From NCBI RefSeq assembly GCF_008274625.1, contig NZ_VTRU01000001.1:1798001-1862000 (forward strand): DNA of 64,000 nt, read 5' to 3'. Of the stretch, positions 1 to 7,419 are shown piece by piece; the stretch's first letter is position 1; every line of letters starts with the position of its first letter. Origin of the DNA: Chryseobacterium panacisoli. GTDB taxonomy: Bacteria > Bacteroidota > Bacteroidia > Flavobacteriales > Weeksellaceae. The position numbers and the translations under genes are program-made. The notes beneath the pieces are model-generated. The model did not search any database, was not told the DNA's origin, and saw only the letters and a program-made list of their open reading frames with translations.

Positions 1-188
1 GCAATACCTGCTTCATATTGTTTTTTAACCATACTCAAAGGCACTTTCCCTTTTCTGAATCCAGGAACTTGCGCATTTTTAGCATAATTAATCAACTGCT
101 TCTCTACTTTTTCTTTGTAGTCAGATTTTTCCAATGTTACTGTAAGCAATGCACTTACGTCATCATGGTTTTGTGCGGTAACCTTCAT
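1..188 (-). CDS. tig: Trigger factor, N-terminal part (cut by window edge)
   Basis: Reading the minus strand from an ATG at 188 gives MKVTAQNHDDVSALLTVTLE and, further on, the ribosome-binding signature VPGFRKGKVP typical of the trigger factor N-terminal domain. Trigger factor is the ribosome-associated peptidyl-prolyl isomerase and chaperone that binds at the exit tunnel next to protein L23. Only about 62 residues are inside the window; the isomerase and C-terminal domains lie beyond base 1. A TAnnTTTG box sits 23 bases upstream of the start. The signature is specific, so the call is firm despite truncation. Confidence 0.9.
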   Translation of the reverse strand, partial: MKVTAQNHDDVSALLTVTLEKSDYKEKVEKQLINYAKNAQVPGFRKGKVPLSMVKKQYEAGI

Positions 189-210
189 TATTGATTAAAA
201 TTTTAGGTTG

Positions 211-218
211 CAAAAATA
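211..218 (-). promoter_or_regulatory. Bacteroidota -7 box for tig
   Basis: Minus-strand TATTTTTG matches the Bacteroidota TAnnTTTG consensus, 22 bp before the tig ATG. Seen in sequence; promoter activity is inferred. Confidence 0.5.
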
Positions 219-275
219 TGAATTTTTTATGAAAATCACCCATTTAAAATCAACTTATAACGCCAAATATTGTTA

Positions 276-306
276 AATAAAAAACCACCGGAGAATTCCG
301 GTGGTT
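276..306 (-). terminator. Rho-independent terminator after the 327-908 lipoprotein gene
   Basis: A perfect 10-bp stem (283-292 with 297-306, loop gaat) is followed on the minus strand by a T-rich tail. It lies 20 bp after the lipoprotein stop codon. Confidence 0.8.
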
Positions 307-326
307 CAAACAAGATTAAAGGTATA

Positions 327-908
327 TTAATTAATAATATTATAGTTGGCCTGTGCATCAGTTTCACCTCCTGTATGAGTTCCATAAATCACTCCGTTTC
401 CGCTTACAGCAGAAGCTTCAGAAACAGTTACCGGTTCATGGAATAATGTAAGAACCAGCTGACTAGATGCAGAAGCATTTTTTACAGCGGTATTGACTAC
501 CCATTTTGTTTTCAACCCAACACGGTTTCCGTCTCCTCTTGTGAAATCATCTGTACGCGTCAAAGTAATATCGGAGTTGGGAAAGTTGTATACCAGAAAA
601 TGCGCATCTTTTGCATCTATAATTTCCTGGGTAGCATCTTCGTCACCATTTTTGAAGATAACTTCTACATTATAGGTATGCCCATTGATTAATTTAACAT
701 TAGGATTGGTTGTACTATTCACTTGGTAGTCATATACAACAGGAGCTCCACCGGCAGCATCTGTTACTCTTAAGAGAACATCTGAAAGTTCTTCCTGAGG
801 AAGATCATCTGCTTCATCATCGCTTCTGTTACATGAAGTTAAGCTTAAAGAAACAGCTAAGAATAAAAGTCCTAAGATAAGTTTTGTATTTTTAAAAATA
901 TTTTTCAT
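327..908 (-). CDS. Lipoprotein of unknown function in a TonB-receptor group
   Basis: 193 residues. The N-terminus is a lipoprotein signal (MKNIFKNTKL, hydrophobic core, then lipobox SLTSC with Cys at about 26), so it is probably anchored in the outer membrane or periplasm. An acidic linker (DDEADD) follows and the remainder looks beta-rich. No enzymatic motif was recognised. It lies 18 bp behind the TonB-dependent receptor on the same strand and is followed by a good terminator, so the two are almost certainly co-transcribed. By analogy with other receptor/lipoprotein pairs it may help capture the receptor's ligand; that role is inference. Confidence 0.8.
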   Translation of the reverse strand: MKNIFKNTKLILGLLFLAVSLSLTSCNRSDDEADDLPQEELSDVLLRVTDAAGGAPVVYDYQVNSTTNPNVKLINGHTYNVEVIFKNGDEDATQEIIDAKDAHFLVYNFPNSDITLTRTDDFTRGDGNRVGLKTKWVVNTAVKNASASSQLVLTLFHEPVTVSEASAVSGNGVIYGTHTGGETDAQANYNIIN

Positions 909-926
909 GTTTTTGATTTTAAGTAA

Positions 927-3320
927 TTAAAATTGATATTTAAGAGTTAAAATAAAGTTTCTTCCCATCTCGTTGGAAAAGAAACGAAGCCTGTTCAGAT
1001 AATCTCTGTAAGACTTATCGAATACATTTCGAACTGAAAAATCAATTCCGAAATTTTTAGACAGATTTACCCCTGTCTGAAGGTTCCAAAGGGAATATCC
1101 GCTTGGTGGTGTAGAAATATCTACTTCTTCATTGTAAGCATTTCCGTCTGAATCAAATAATCTGATAGGAACGTTATAAGTCGGAAATCTTGTTTGTTTT
1201 AAATAAGTATTATTACTTACTGTAAAATAAAAGCCTTTCCATTCTTTTTTATTGAATTCCAATGAATTATTAAAATTCGGAGGCATCATAAGAATAAGTG
1301 GTACATCGTGAGTTGTATCCTGGCCATAAACATAGGATCCGCTTCCTTTGTAGGTCAGATTATCTGTAATTTTAAGCTGGGCATCAATATCTAATCCATA
1401 CATTTTAGCATTGATCTGCTGATAGTTATATACTACAAAAGCTCCACCCCACTGTGTATTCTGATATCCTGTAGGAATCTGATTGATGAAATTCTGAGTA
1501 TAAAAGAAGTAAGGGTTCACTGAAATGTTTAATCCTTTTAAGACATTTGCTTTTACATCTGCAACTAAATTAAACTGGTTTCCCGTTTCATTCTTCATTC
1601 TCATATCTCCCCTTTCAATAATGGCTGCAGAATGGTGAAGTCCGTCTGCAAAAAGTTCTGCAACATTCGGAGATCTTGAAACTCTGGCGTAATTGAATTT
1701 CAGGTCAAAATATTCAGATGGATGATAAACAATACCTCCGTTTACTGAAATATTATTATAACTTAAAGAGGGTTTTGTAAGAATTCTGTTTTGGTTTATT
1801 CTTACTACAAAGTCCGAATAATCTGCGGCATACTGCTTATTCCAGTCGCTCAGATCATACCATTTCGTTACATCATAATGATCATAGTCGTATCTTCCTC
1901 CCAATTCAATATCCAATTGAGGTGCAATTTTATATTTTAATACAGAATAAATTCCTGCATAATATCGGTCATAATTCGGAACAAGGCGTCTTGCCTCCGT
2001 CTGAGTATTGGAATAGTTATTTTGATACCCTGCATTAATTCCTGTTTCAAGATTCCAATTTCCTCTTTCTATCAGATGATTCACGTTCAGATCATTGGTG
2101 ATCAGTTCAAGATCCAATGCAGGTTTTTTACTAAGCTCTTCCGTACGTCTGATATCATATTCTTTTCTATGATTGTACTGAAAGCTGTAAGTAGCCGTTA
2201 TTTTTCCGAAATTTTCAAATCTTTTGTAAGCTGAAACTTTAGCAATATGATGCTCAATTTCCTGTTTAGGATTATCAATATCATAACTAAAATCTCTTTG
2301 GTAGATTGGTTCTGATGAAGTAAGAGCATTACGCAGATCTTCTGAATTTCCCACATGAGAGCTTCTAAGGATTCCCACTGTACTCTTTGTCAGATAATAA
2401 TCAAAAGAAAACCCTTTTTCAAATGTCATTTTCTGTACACCAAAATTAAATCCGGAACTTTCAAGCCCTGTATTCATCAAACCATAATCCGGAGCTTCAA
2501 GATCGCCCAGTTTTTTATAGCTTCCATTGGTTTTTATGGCCCAGCCGTTTTCCCAGGTTTTTGCAAGTTTTACATTAAGGTCAGCTCCTCTTCCGTTAGA
2601 AATCCCTGAAAGAGAAACAGTTCCCATAATAGTATCTTTTTTAGGCAAGACCTGAGGCTGTAAAACAACAACTCCGCCTACAGCTCCTCCTCCATATTTC
2701 AAAGCAGACGCTCCTTTTATTACATCAATATGTTCAAAATTATTAACATCTACATTGGGCGCATGCTCCACTCCCCATTCCTGTTCAGCTAATTTCACTC
2801 CATCATTCAGAATAGAAACCCTACTTCCATAAAGCCCATGGATAATAGGTTTTGCAATATTATTTCCCGTCTTAAGAACGTTAACACCGGAAATATTAGT
2901 GAGCAGATTCCCAAGGTTTTCGGTAATATTTCTTGAAATCATTGATTTATCAATGGTTTTCACAACCATACTTCCGTTGTTCTTATGGCTTCCATGAATG
3001 GTAACGGTTTCAATATCCTTGATGTGGTGTTCAAGCGTAATTACCAGCTGAATATCCTGATCAACTCCTATATTTTCAGTATAATCATCACAATCAGGAT
3101 GCTGTGCAATGAGTGTATACTTCCCTGCAGGAATCTTATCAAAAGAAAATTTACCTTTCTTGTTGGTTTTAGTTGTAAAGTTCCCGATTTTAATGACCGC
3201 ATTTTCCAGCAGTGTTTTATCATGAAAATCATGAACGGTTCCTTCTACAGTATAGTTTTTTTGTGCACTTATAAATACTGATCCACAAAAGATCAGCAGC
3301 AGGCAATATATCAATTTCAT
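927..3320 (-). CDS. TonB-dependent outer-membrane receptor, possibly metal-specific
   Basis: 797 residues. Signal peptide 1-19, then a carboxypeptidase-regulatory-like beta domain (about 22-95), a plug domain (about 115-220, with IHGLYGSRVSILNDGV and EHAPNVD), and a 22-strand-type barrel ending in an aromatic residue (LTLKYQF). It imports a ligand across the outer membrane using TonB energy. The plug wording resembles ZnuD-like zinc receptors, and the upstream 118-residue protein is rich in His and Cys, so a transition metal is a plausible ligand; this is inference. Directly downstream is a lipoprotein gene. The 5' leader contains a 9-bp inverted repeat at 3341-3388. Confidence 0.9.
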   Translation of the reverse strand: MKLIYCLLLIFCGSVFISAQKNYTVEGTVHDFHDKTLLENAVIKIGNFTTKTNKKGKFSFDKIPAGKYTLIAQHPDCDDYTENIGVDQDIQLVITLEHHIKDIETVTIHGSHKNNGSMVVKTIDKSMISRNITENLGNLLTNISGVNVLKTGNNIAKPIIHGLYGSRVSILNDGVKLAEQEWGVEHAPNVDVNNFEHIDVIKGASALKYGGGAVGGVVVLQPQVLPKKDTIMGTVSLSGISNGRGADLNVKLAKTWENGWAIKTNGSYKKLGDLEAPDYGLMNTGLESSGFNFGVQKMTFEKGFSFDYYLTKSTVGILRSSHVGNSEDLRNALTSSEPIYQRDFSYDIDNPKQEIEHHIAKVSAYKRFENFGKITATYSFQYNHRKEYDIRRTEELSKKPALDLELITNDLNVNHLIERGNWNLETGINAGYQNNYSNTQTEARRLVPNYDRYYAGIYSVLKYKIAPQLDIELGGRYDYDHYDVTKWYDLSDWNKQYAADYSDFVVRINQNRILTKPSLSYNNISVNGGIVYHPSEYFDLKFNYARVSRSPNVAELFADGLHHSAAIIERGDMRMKNETGNQFNLVADVKANVLKGLNISVNPYFFYTQNFINQIPTGYQNTQWGGAFVVYNYQQINAKMYGLDIDAQLKITDNLTYKGSGSYVYGQDTTHDVPLILMMPPNFNNSLEFNKKEWKGFYFTVSNNTYLKQTRFPTYNVPIRLFDSDGNAYNEEVDISTPPSGYSLWNLQTGVNLSKNFGIDFSVRNVFDKSYRDYLNRLRFFSNEMGRNFILTLKYQF

Positions 3321-3340
3321 TGTAAATAGATTGATTACGC

Positions 3341-3388
3341 ACCCTTTTCAACAGGGTACATTTTTCGTTAAAATTTATGGAAAAGGGT
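3341..3388 (-). promoter_or_regulatory. Inverted repeat in the TonB-receptor leader
   Basis: acccttttc (3341-3349) and gaaaagggt (3380-3388) form a 9-bp perfect inverted repeat with a 30-nt loop, 20 bp before the receptor ATG. On the minus-strand RNA it could extend by ACG/CGU outside. It could be an operator or an RNA leader hairpin. No B12 box was found, so a cobalamin riboswitch is not supported. Confidence 0.4.
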
Positions 3389-3494
3389 AAAACGTATGTT
3401 GTGCAAAGTAAAATGTATTAATGATGAGAAGTTAGAGGTCAGTAATTGAACATTATTTAAAATATTAATTACAAACTATCCGTTGTGTTCCAAC

Positions 3495-3568
3495 AACTTT
3501 GAACTTTAAACCTAAAACTTTAAATTTTAAGCATTAAACATTGAACTTTAAAGCATCAAACTTTAAAA
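3495..3568. repeat. Degenerate ~14-bp tandem repeat with ACTTTAAA core
   Basis: Exact ACTTTAAA occurs at 3503, 3517, 3545 and 3560, with a degenerate unit near 3531, giving about 14-bp periodicity. It lies between the receptor and the 118-residue gene. It has no coding potential. Confidence 0.6.
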
Positions 3569-3586
3569 CCCTATAGAATCTGTGAA

Positions 3587-3943
3587 TTATGAAATTGCGG
3601 GAGGCCCCCGAAGCTGAAAAGTGAATTTGGTCTGAGACCAGATTTTCTCCTGGATGGCGATGATTTGTTTTACCTCATGGCTGTAATGCTCAAAAGTAAA
3701 ACTGAATTCTTCAGGAGCTAATGTATGTCCGGTAACCAAAAAGTGGCAGGCCAGACAGTCGCCAGCTTTCTCTTTAGTAACTGCTTTCGTCACCGTGTTC
3801 TCTGTTTTTTTAAGATTGAAAGCCTTAAAATAATCTACAGCATCGTGATGGTGAAAGCTCTGAGAAAGCAGCGCGAGGAAATATACTCCAAACAATAGCT
3901 TGGAGATAAAACTCTTTAGGTTTCTGCTTTCTTTAAAAATCAT
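3587..3943 (-). CDS. Small His/Cys-containing exported or membrane protein, possibly metal-related
   Basis: 118 residues. One hydrophobic segment (about 13-27) precedes SFHHHDAVDYF. A CLACHF motif lies near residue 64, and the C-terminus is LRGPPAIS. Short proteins with HH and CxxC motifs and an RGPP tail occur beside TonB receptors in Bacteroidota and are suspected metal-handling factors; that is family-level recollection, not proof. It precedes the receptor gene on the same strand by 266 bp, so co-regulation is likely but one transcript is uncertain. CxxCH alone might suggest heme, but there is a single motif and no other cytochrome feature. Confidence 0.65.
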   Translation of the reverse strand: MIFKESRNLKSFISKLLFGVYFLALLSQSFHHHDAVDYFKAFNLKKTENTVTKAVTKEKAGDCLACHFLVTGHTLAPEEFSFTFEHYSHEVKQIIAIQEKIWSQTKFTFQLRGPPAIS

Positions 3944-4041
3944 GGTTCAAAATTATGAAAATAATTTAATTGTTTCCTTAAACTTTTATTAAATTACTTG
4001 TAACTATAGATAATAAGTACAAATGAACAGGATATTGTTAC

Positions 4042-4080
4042 AAAAAAAATGCTTCATAATTTTTAATTGATGAAGCATTT
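4042..4080 (-). terminator. Terminator after the ABC-F gene
   Basis: An 11-bp stem (4047-4057 with 4070-4080) is followed on the minus strand by a run of Ts, just past the stop at 4090. Confidence 0.8.
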
Positions 4081-4089
4081 CTATTTTAT

Positions 4090-6015
4090 TTAATCAAGCT
4101 GGGTACCAAGATATTCCCACTCCTGCAGAGCTGTATCCAGCTCTTCCTTAGTTTTATTATATTTTTCTAAGGTTTCATCTGAAGGATTTTCTTTGGCAAA
4201 AGAAGCTTCCATTTCCTCTATTTTTATTTCAAGCTCAGAAATTCTTTCTTCTACTTTCTTGATTTTATTCTGAATATTTTTCTGCTCTTTGCTAACGATA
4301 TTTGAAGATTGGGTGCTAACAGCCGGTTTTTCTTCTACTTTCTTAGGTTCTACCTTTACTTCCTGATGAAGTTTGGCTTTTTCTGCCGAAATCTCTCTGA
4401 TCGTTTCTTTTTGTCTGTACTCAAGATATTCATTGATGTCTCCAAGGAATTCTTTCATTTTCCCGTCACGGAATTCATAGATCTTATCACAAAGTCCCTG
4501 AAGGAATTCCCTGTCGTGCGAGATGACAATTAAAGTACCTTCAAAATTCTGCAATGCAAGCTTAATAATTTCCTTAGACTGAATATCAAGGTGGTTGGTA
4601 GGCTCATCCATGATCAACGTGTTGAAAGGACGAAGTAACAGTTTACAAAGTGCCAGACGGTTTCTCTCTCCTCCGGAAAGTACCTTTGTTTTTTTGGAAA
4701 CAGCATCTCCCTGGAAAAGGAAAGATCCTAATAAATCTCTTACTCTAGGTCTTGTTTCTTCTGTTGCGGCATCTTCCGCTTCTTCAAGAACCGTTTTATT
4801 AGGAGTTAAAACCTCCTCCTGATTCTGTGCGAAGTATCCGATATTAACGTTATGTCCAAGATTCCAGGCTCCTGAATAATCTTTGATATCTCCTGCTAAA
4901 ATTTTAGCCAAGGTTGTTTTTCCCTGTCCGTTTTGTCCCAGCAAAGCAATTCTGTCTCCTCTCTGAACGATGAAATCTACATCATCAAAGATTTGTTTCT
5001 GTCCGTAAGCTTTTCCAAGGTTTATCGCTTCAAAAATCACTTTCCCAGGAACCATAGACTGTACGAAACGGATATTGAATTTTGAAACGTCTTCATTATC
5101 AACTTCGATACGTTCTATTTTATCTAATTTCTTAATAAGTGACTGCGCAAAAGATGCTTTTGTAGCACTTGCACGGAACTTATTAATATTATCTTCCATC
5201 TGCTTGATCTCCGCATCCTGATTCTTTTTAGCCTGAATCAGCTTTTCACGGCGATCTTCTCTCATGACAAGATATTTGGTATAGTTGGCTTTATAGTCGT
5301 CAACCTTTCTGTTATTAATATCAAAAGTACGGTTACAAACAGCCGTCATAAACTGCTTATCGTGACTTACAAGGACAATAGCTCCCGGATAATCTCTCAG
5401 GAAGTTTTCAAGCCAGATGATAGATTCCATATCCAGGTGATTGGTAGGCTCATCGAGAAGCATAATATCATTCTTCTGAAGAAGTAATTTTGCCAATTCG
5501 ATTCTCATTCTCCACCCTCCTGAAAATTCATCAGTAACCTTTTGGAAGTCGTCTGCTTTAAATCCTAAACCAAACAACACTTTTTCCATGTCGCCTTCAA
5601 GATTGTAGGCATCGTGGTTCATTAAAAGGTCATTCAGCTCGGTCATTTTATTAATCAAATCCGTATAGGAATCACTTTCGTAATCTGTTCTTACAGCCAT
5701 TTGGTGATTCACTTCTTCAAGCTCATTTTTCCAGGCATTAATCTGCTCGAAAGCCTGCATTGTTTCGTTCCAGACCGTTCTTCCTTTTACAAAATCAAGA
5801 TCCTGCTTCAGGAAACCAATGGTAACGCTTCCTTCCATCACAACCTCTCCTTCGTAGAAGTTAATTTCTCCGGACAGCATTTTCAATAAAGTGGATTTCC
5901 CTGCTCCATTCTTTCCTACGAGACCAACTTTATCATCTTTTTTGATGGTAAAATTGACATTTTGAAATAAATAATTTCCTGAATGATGTAATCCTAAACT
6001 TTGAACCGAAAGCAT
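4090..6015 (-). CDS. ABC-F family ATPase (Uup/EttA-like translation factor)
   Basis: 641 residues with two nucleotide-binding domains and no membrane segment. Walker A motifs are GKNGAGKS (about 36) and GQNGQGKT (about 358). ABC signatures are FSGGWRMRIELAKLLL and LSGGERNRLALCKLLL, and both Walker B motifs are followed by DEPTNHLD. The two domains are joined by a charged linker, and a coiled-coil tail (about 540-641) resembles the Uup C-terminal domain. ABC-F proteins act at the ribosomal E site on stalled ribosomes. The exact subfamily (Uup or a housekeeping ABCF) cannot be fixed by eye; nothing specifically indicates an antibiotic-resistance type. It is a single-gene unit with its own promoter box and terminator. 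Confidence 0.93.
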   Translation of the reverse strand: MLSVQSLGLHHSGNYLFQNVNFTIKKDDKVGLVGKNGAGKSTLLKMLSGEINFYEGEVVMEGSVTIGFLKQDLDFVKGRTVWNETMQAFEQINAWKNELEEVNHQMAVRTDYESDSYTDLINKMTELNDLLMNHDAYNLEGDMEKVLFGLGFKADDFQKVTDEFSGGWRMRIELAKLLLQKNDIMLLDEPTNHLDMESIIWLENFLRDYPGAIVLVSHDKQFMTAVCNRTFDINNRKVDDYKANYTKYLVMREDRREKLIQAKKNQDAEIKQMEDNINKFRASATKASFAQSLIKKLDKIERIEVDNEDVSKFNIRFVQSMVPGKVIFEAINLGKAYGQKQIFDDVDFIVQRGDRIALLGQNGQGKTTLAKILAGDIKDYSGAWNLGHNVNIGYFAQNQEEVLTPNKTVLEEAEDAATEETRPRVRDLLGSFLFQGDAVSKKTKVLSGGERNRLALCKLLLRPFNTLIMDEPTNHLDIQSKEIIKLALQNFEGTLIVISHDREFLQGLCDKIYEFRDGKMKEFLGDINEYLEYRQKETIREISAEKAKLHQEVKVEPKKVEEKPAVSTQSSNIVSKEQKNIQNKIKKVEERISELEIKIEEMEASFAKENPSDETLEKYNKTKEELDTALQEWEYLGTQLD

Positions 6016-6055
6016 TGTAGTTAATAATTAGTAATGAATAATAAATTTTCGGGTG

Positions 6056-6063
6056 CAAAAATA
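6056..6063 (-). promoter_or_regulatory. -7 box for the ABC-F gene
   Basis: Minus-strand TATTTTTG, matching TAnnTTTG, 40 bp before the ATG at 6015. Confidence 0.5.
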
Positions 6064-6091
6064 CGGAAAAAGAACTGAATAGCCCAGAAAT

Positions 6092-6119
6092 AAAAAAAGC
6101 TGTCCAAAACGGACAACTT
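6092..6119 (-). terminator. Terminator after the 6151-7166 gene pair
   Basis: A 9-bp stem (6097-6105 with 6111-6119) has one G-U pair on the minus-strand RNA and is followed by seven Us. Confidence 0.75.
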
Positions 6120-6150
6120 TCTTTTGGATATGAATTGATTCTATAAGGTC

Positions 6151-6399
6151 TTATCCCGGAGTAAGCGGCGGGGTTTTCTGCCCTGCTTCTACCATAGCAA
6201 TCATTTCTACAAGGGTTGCTTCAGCTTCTTTATATTTCACCTGTCTGATCCCATGGTTGGAACCTATTGCAACTTGTAATTCATTCAAAGTCTTAGCTTC
6301 AGACATTGTAATGGGTTTACTTCCATTTTTAATACTGATTTGGTATTCACAAGTGTCTAACAATTTGTTTGCTTTTTTAAGCCATTCTGAAACTTTCAT
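6151..6399 (-). CDS. Small hypothetical protein, 82 residues
   Basis: Not recognised. It is a soluble, mixed-charge protein with likely helices (SEWLKKANKLLDTC near the start; YKEAEATLVEMIAMVEAG near the end) and a Pro-rich end (TPPLTPG). It starts 32 bp after the 244-residue gene and ends before a strong terminator, so the two form one operon. It could be a partner or chaperone of that protein; this is guilt by association only. Confidence 0.6.
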   Translation of the reverse strand: MKVSEWLKKANKLLDTCEYQISIKNGSKPITMSEAKTLNELQVAIGSNHGIRQVKYKEAEATLVEMIAMVEAGQKTPPLTPG

Positions 6400-6431
6400 A
6401 ATTATCTTGTTTTTGGTGTGTAATGTAAAAT

Positions 6432-7166
6432 TTATTTATTGAGAAGCTGTGTCAATAATTGTCCCGAAGGTATCATGTCCACTAAAGTACCTCCTGGTGC
6501 ATTTGTAATGCCATAGGTTCCCCTGATCATCTGTAAATCATAATCAGTGTTTTTATCACTGAACATGAATTTACATCCTGAGGCTATTGTATTTCCTATA
6601 ACAGTACCTGCTCTCATATGGGTTTGAGCAGCAAATAAAACTATATTTTCATTAGGCTCCATACTCACCTGTCCCTGGGCAATAGAAGTAAATGCACAGA
6701 AAGGTAAAAACTGTCCATCCACTCTGGCTGCAAGTCCTATTGTAAGATCTGGTGTACCTAAGGGGCTTTCATTTCTTACCGTAATTATTCCTTCGGGGGC
6801 TGTACCTCTAATAGAAAATGAGCCACCCGGATGAAAACTTACAGCTGTACCTAAGGAAATTTCCTGTGATAATACCTGCATCTGGATTGTTGTATTGGCA
6901 GCAATAACTGATTTGTTGAACACATATACTTTATATTCAGGTTCATAATCAATATCCATCAGTCCAAACACATTGCCGTAATCAACAGCAAACCAAGCCG
7001 GTACTCCTGAAACAATCTGGTTGGGACCTGTTGCCCCTTTGAATCCCATTAGACTATAAGCATTGGCCTGCAGATATTGTAAAATTTTGTATTGTTCCCC
7101 TGATGTAAAATCAAAACTGATTGAGAATATTCTAGTACCTGGTCTTTGTATGAGTGACTTTTCCAT
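6432..7166 (-). CDS. Hypothetical beta-rich protein, 244 residues
   Basis: Not recognised. There is no signal peptide and no transmembrane segment. Composition is beta-type with many Gly/Thr/Ser turns (FHPGGSFSIRGTAPEG, GTYGITNAPGG). There are no catalytic motifs. It is first in a two-gene operon with the 82-residue gene and lies downstream of the DUF2235-like gene, which is separated by a terminator at 7353-7386. The fold could be lectin-like or capsid-like, but nothing in the sequence settles this. Confidence 0.65.
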   Translation of the reverse strand: MEKSLIQRPGTRIFSISFDFTSGEQYKILQYLQANAYSLMGFKGATGPNQIVSGVPAWFAVDYGNVFGLMDIDYEPEYKVYVFNKSVIAANTTIQMQVLSQEISLGTAVSFHPGGSFSIRGTAPEGIITVRNESPLGTPDLTIGLAARVDGQFLPFCAFTSIAQGQVSMEPNENIVLFAAQTHMRAGTVIGNTIASGCKFMFSDKNTDYDLQMIRGTYGITNAPGGTLVDMIPSGQLLTQLLNK

Positions 7167-7352
7167 TGTTTTAATCTTTGGTGTTCTTACTCTTTTGATA
7201 GTAGGCTTTTCAGAATACGCCTTTGTTCATATTCTATTTTTGAAGCTTCGCGAAATGAACAATTCAAAGTAACGAGATTTAAAATCCAGAAAGTACAGTA
7301 TAAAATACCAAATTTAAAATTCAGTAATTGTACTCATTGATAATCATTCACT

Positions 7353-7386
7353 TATAAAAAAAGGGAACATCTGATATGATGTCCCC
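7353..7386 (-). terminator. Terminator after the DUF2235-like gene
   Basis: The minus-strand RNA folds GGGACAUC with GAUGUUCCC (one bulge), followed by seven Us. It lies 34 bp past the stop codon. Confidence 0.65.
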
Positions 7387-7419
7387 CTAACCTAAATTTA
7401 AAACTGAGAAGCGTTGGCA

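Noticed and set aside
3321-3480. Cobalamin riboswitch before the TonB receptor
   Set aside because: No B12-box sequence was found; only a simple inverted repeat is present.
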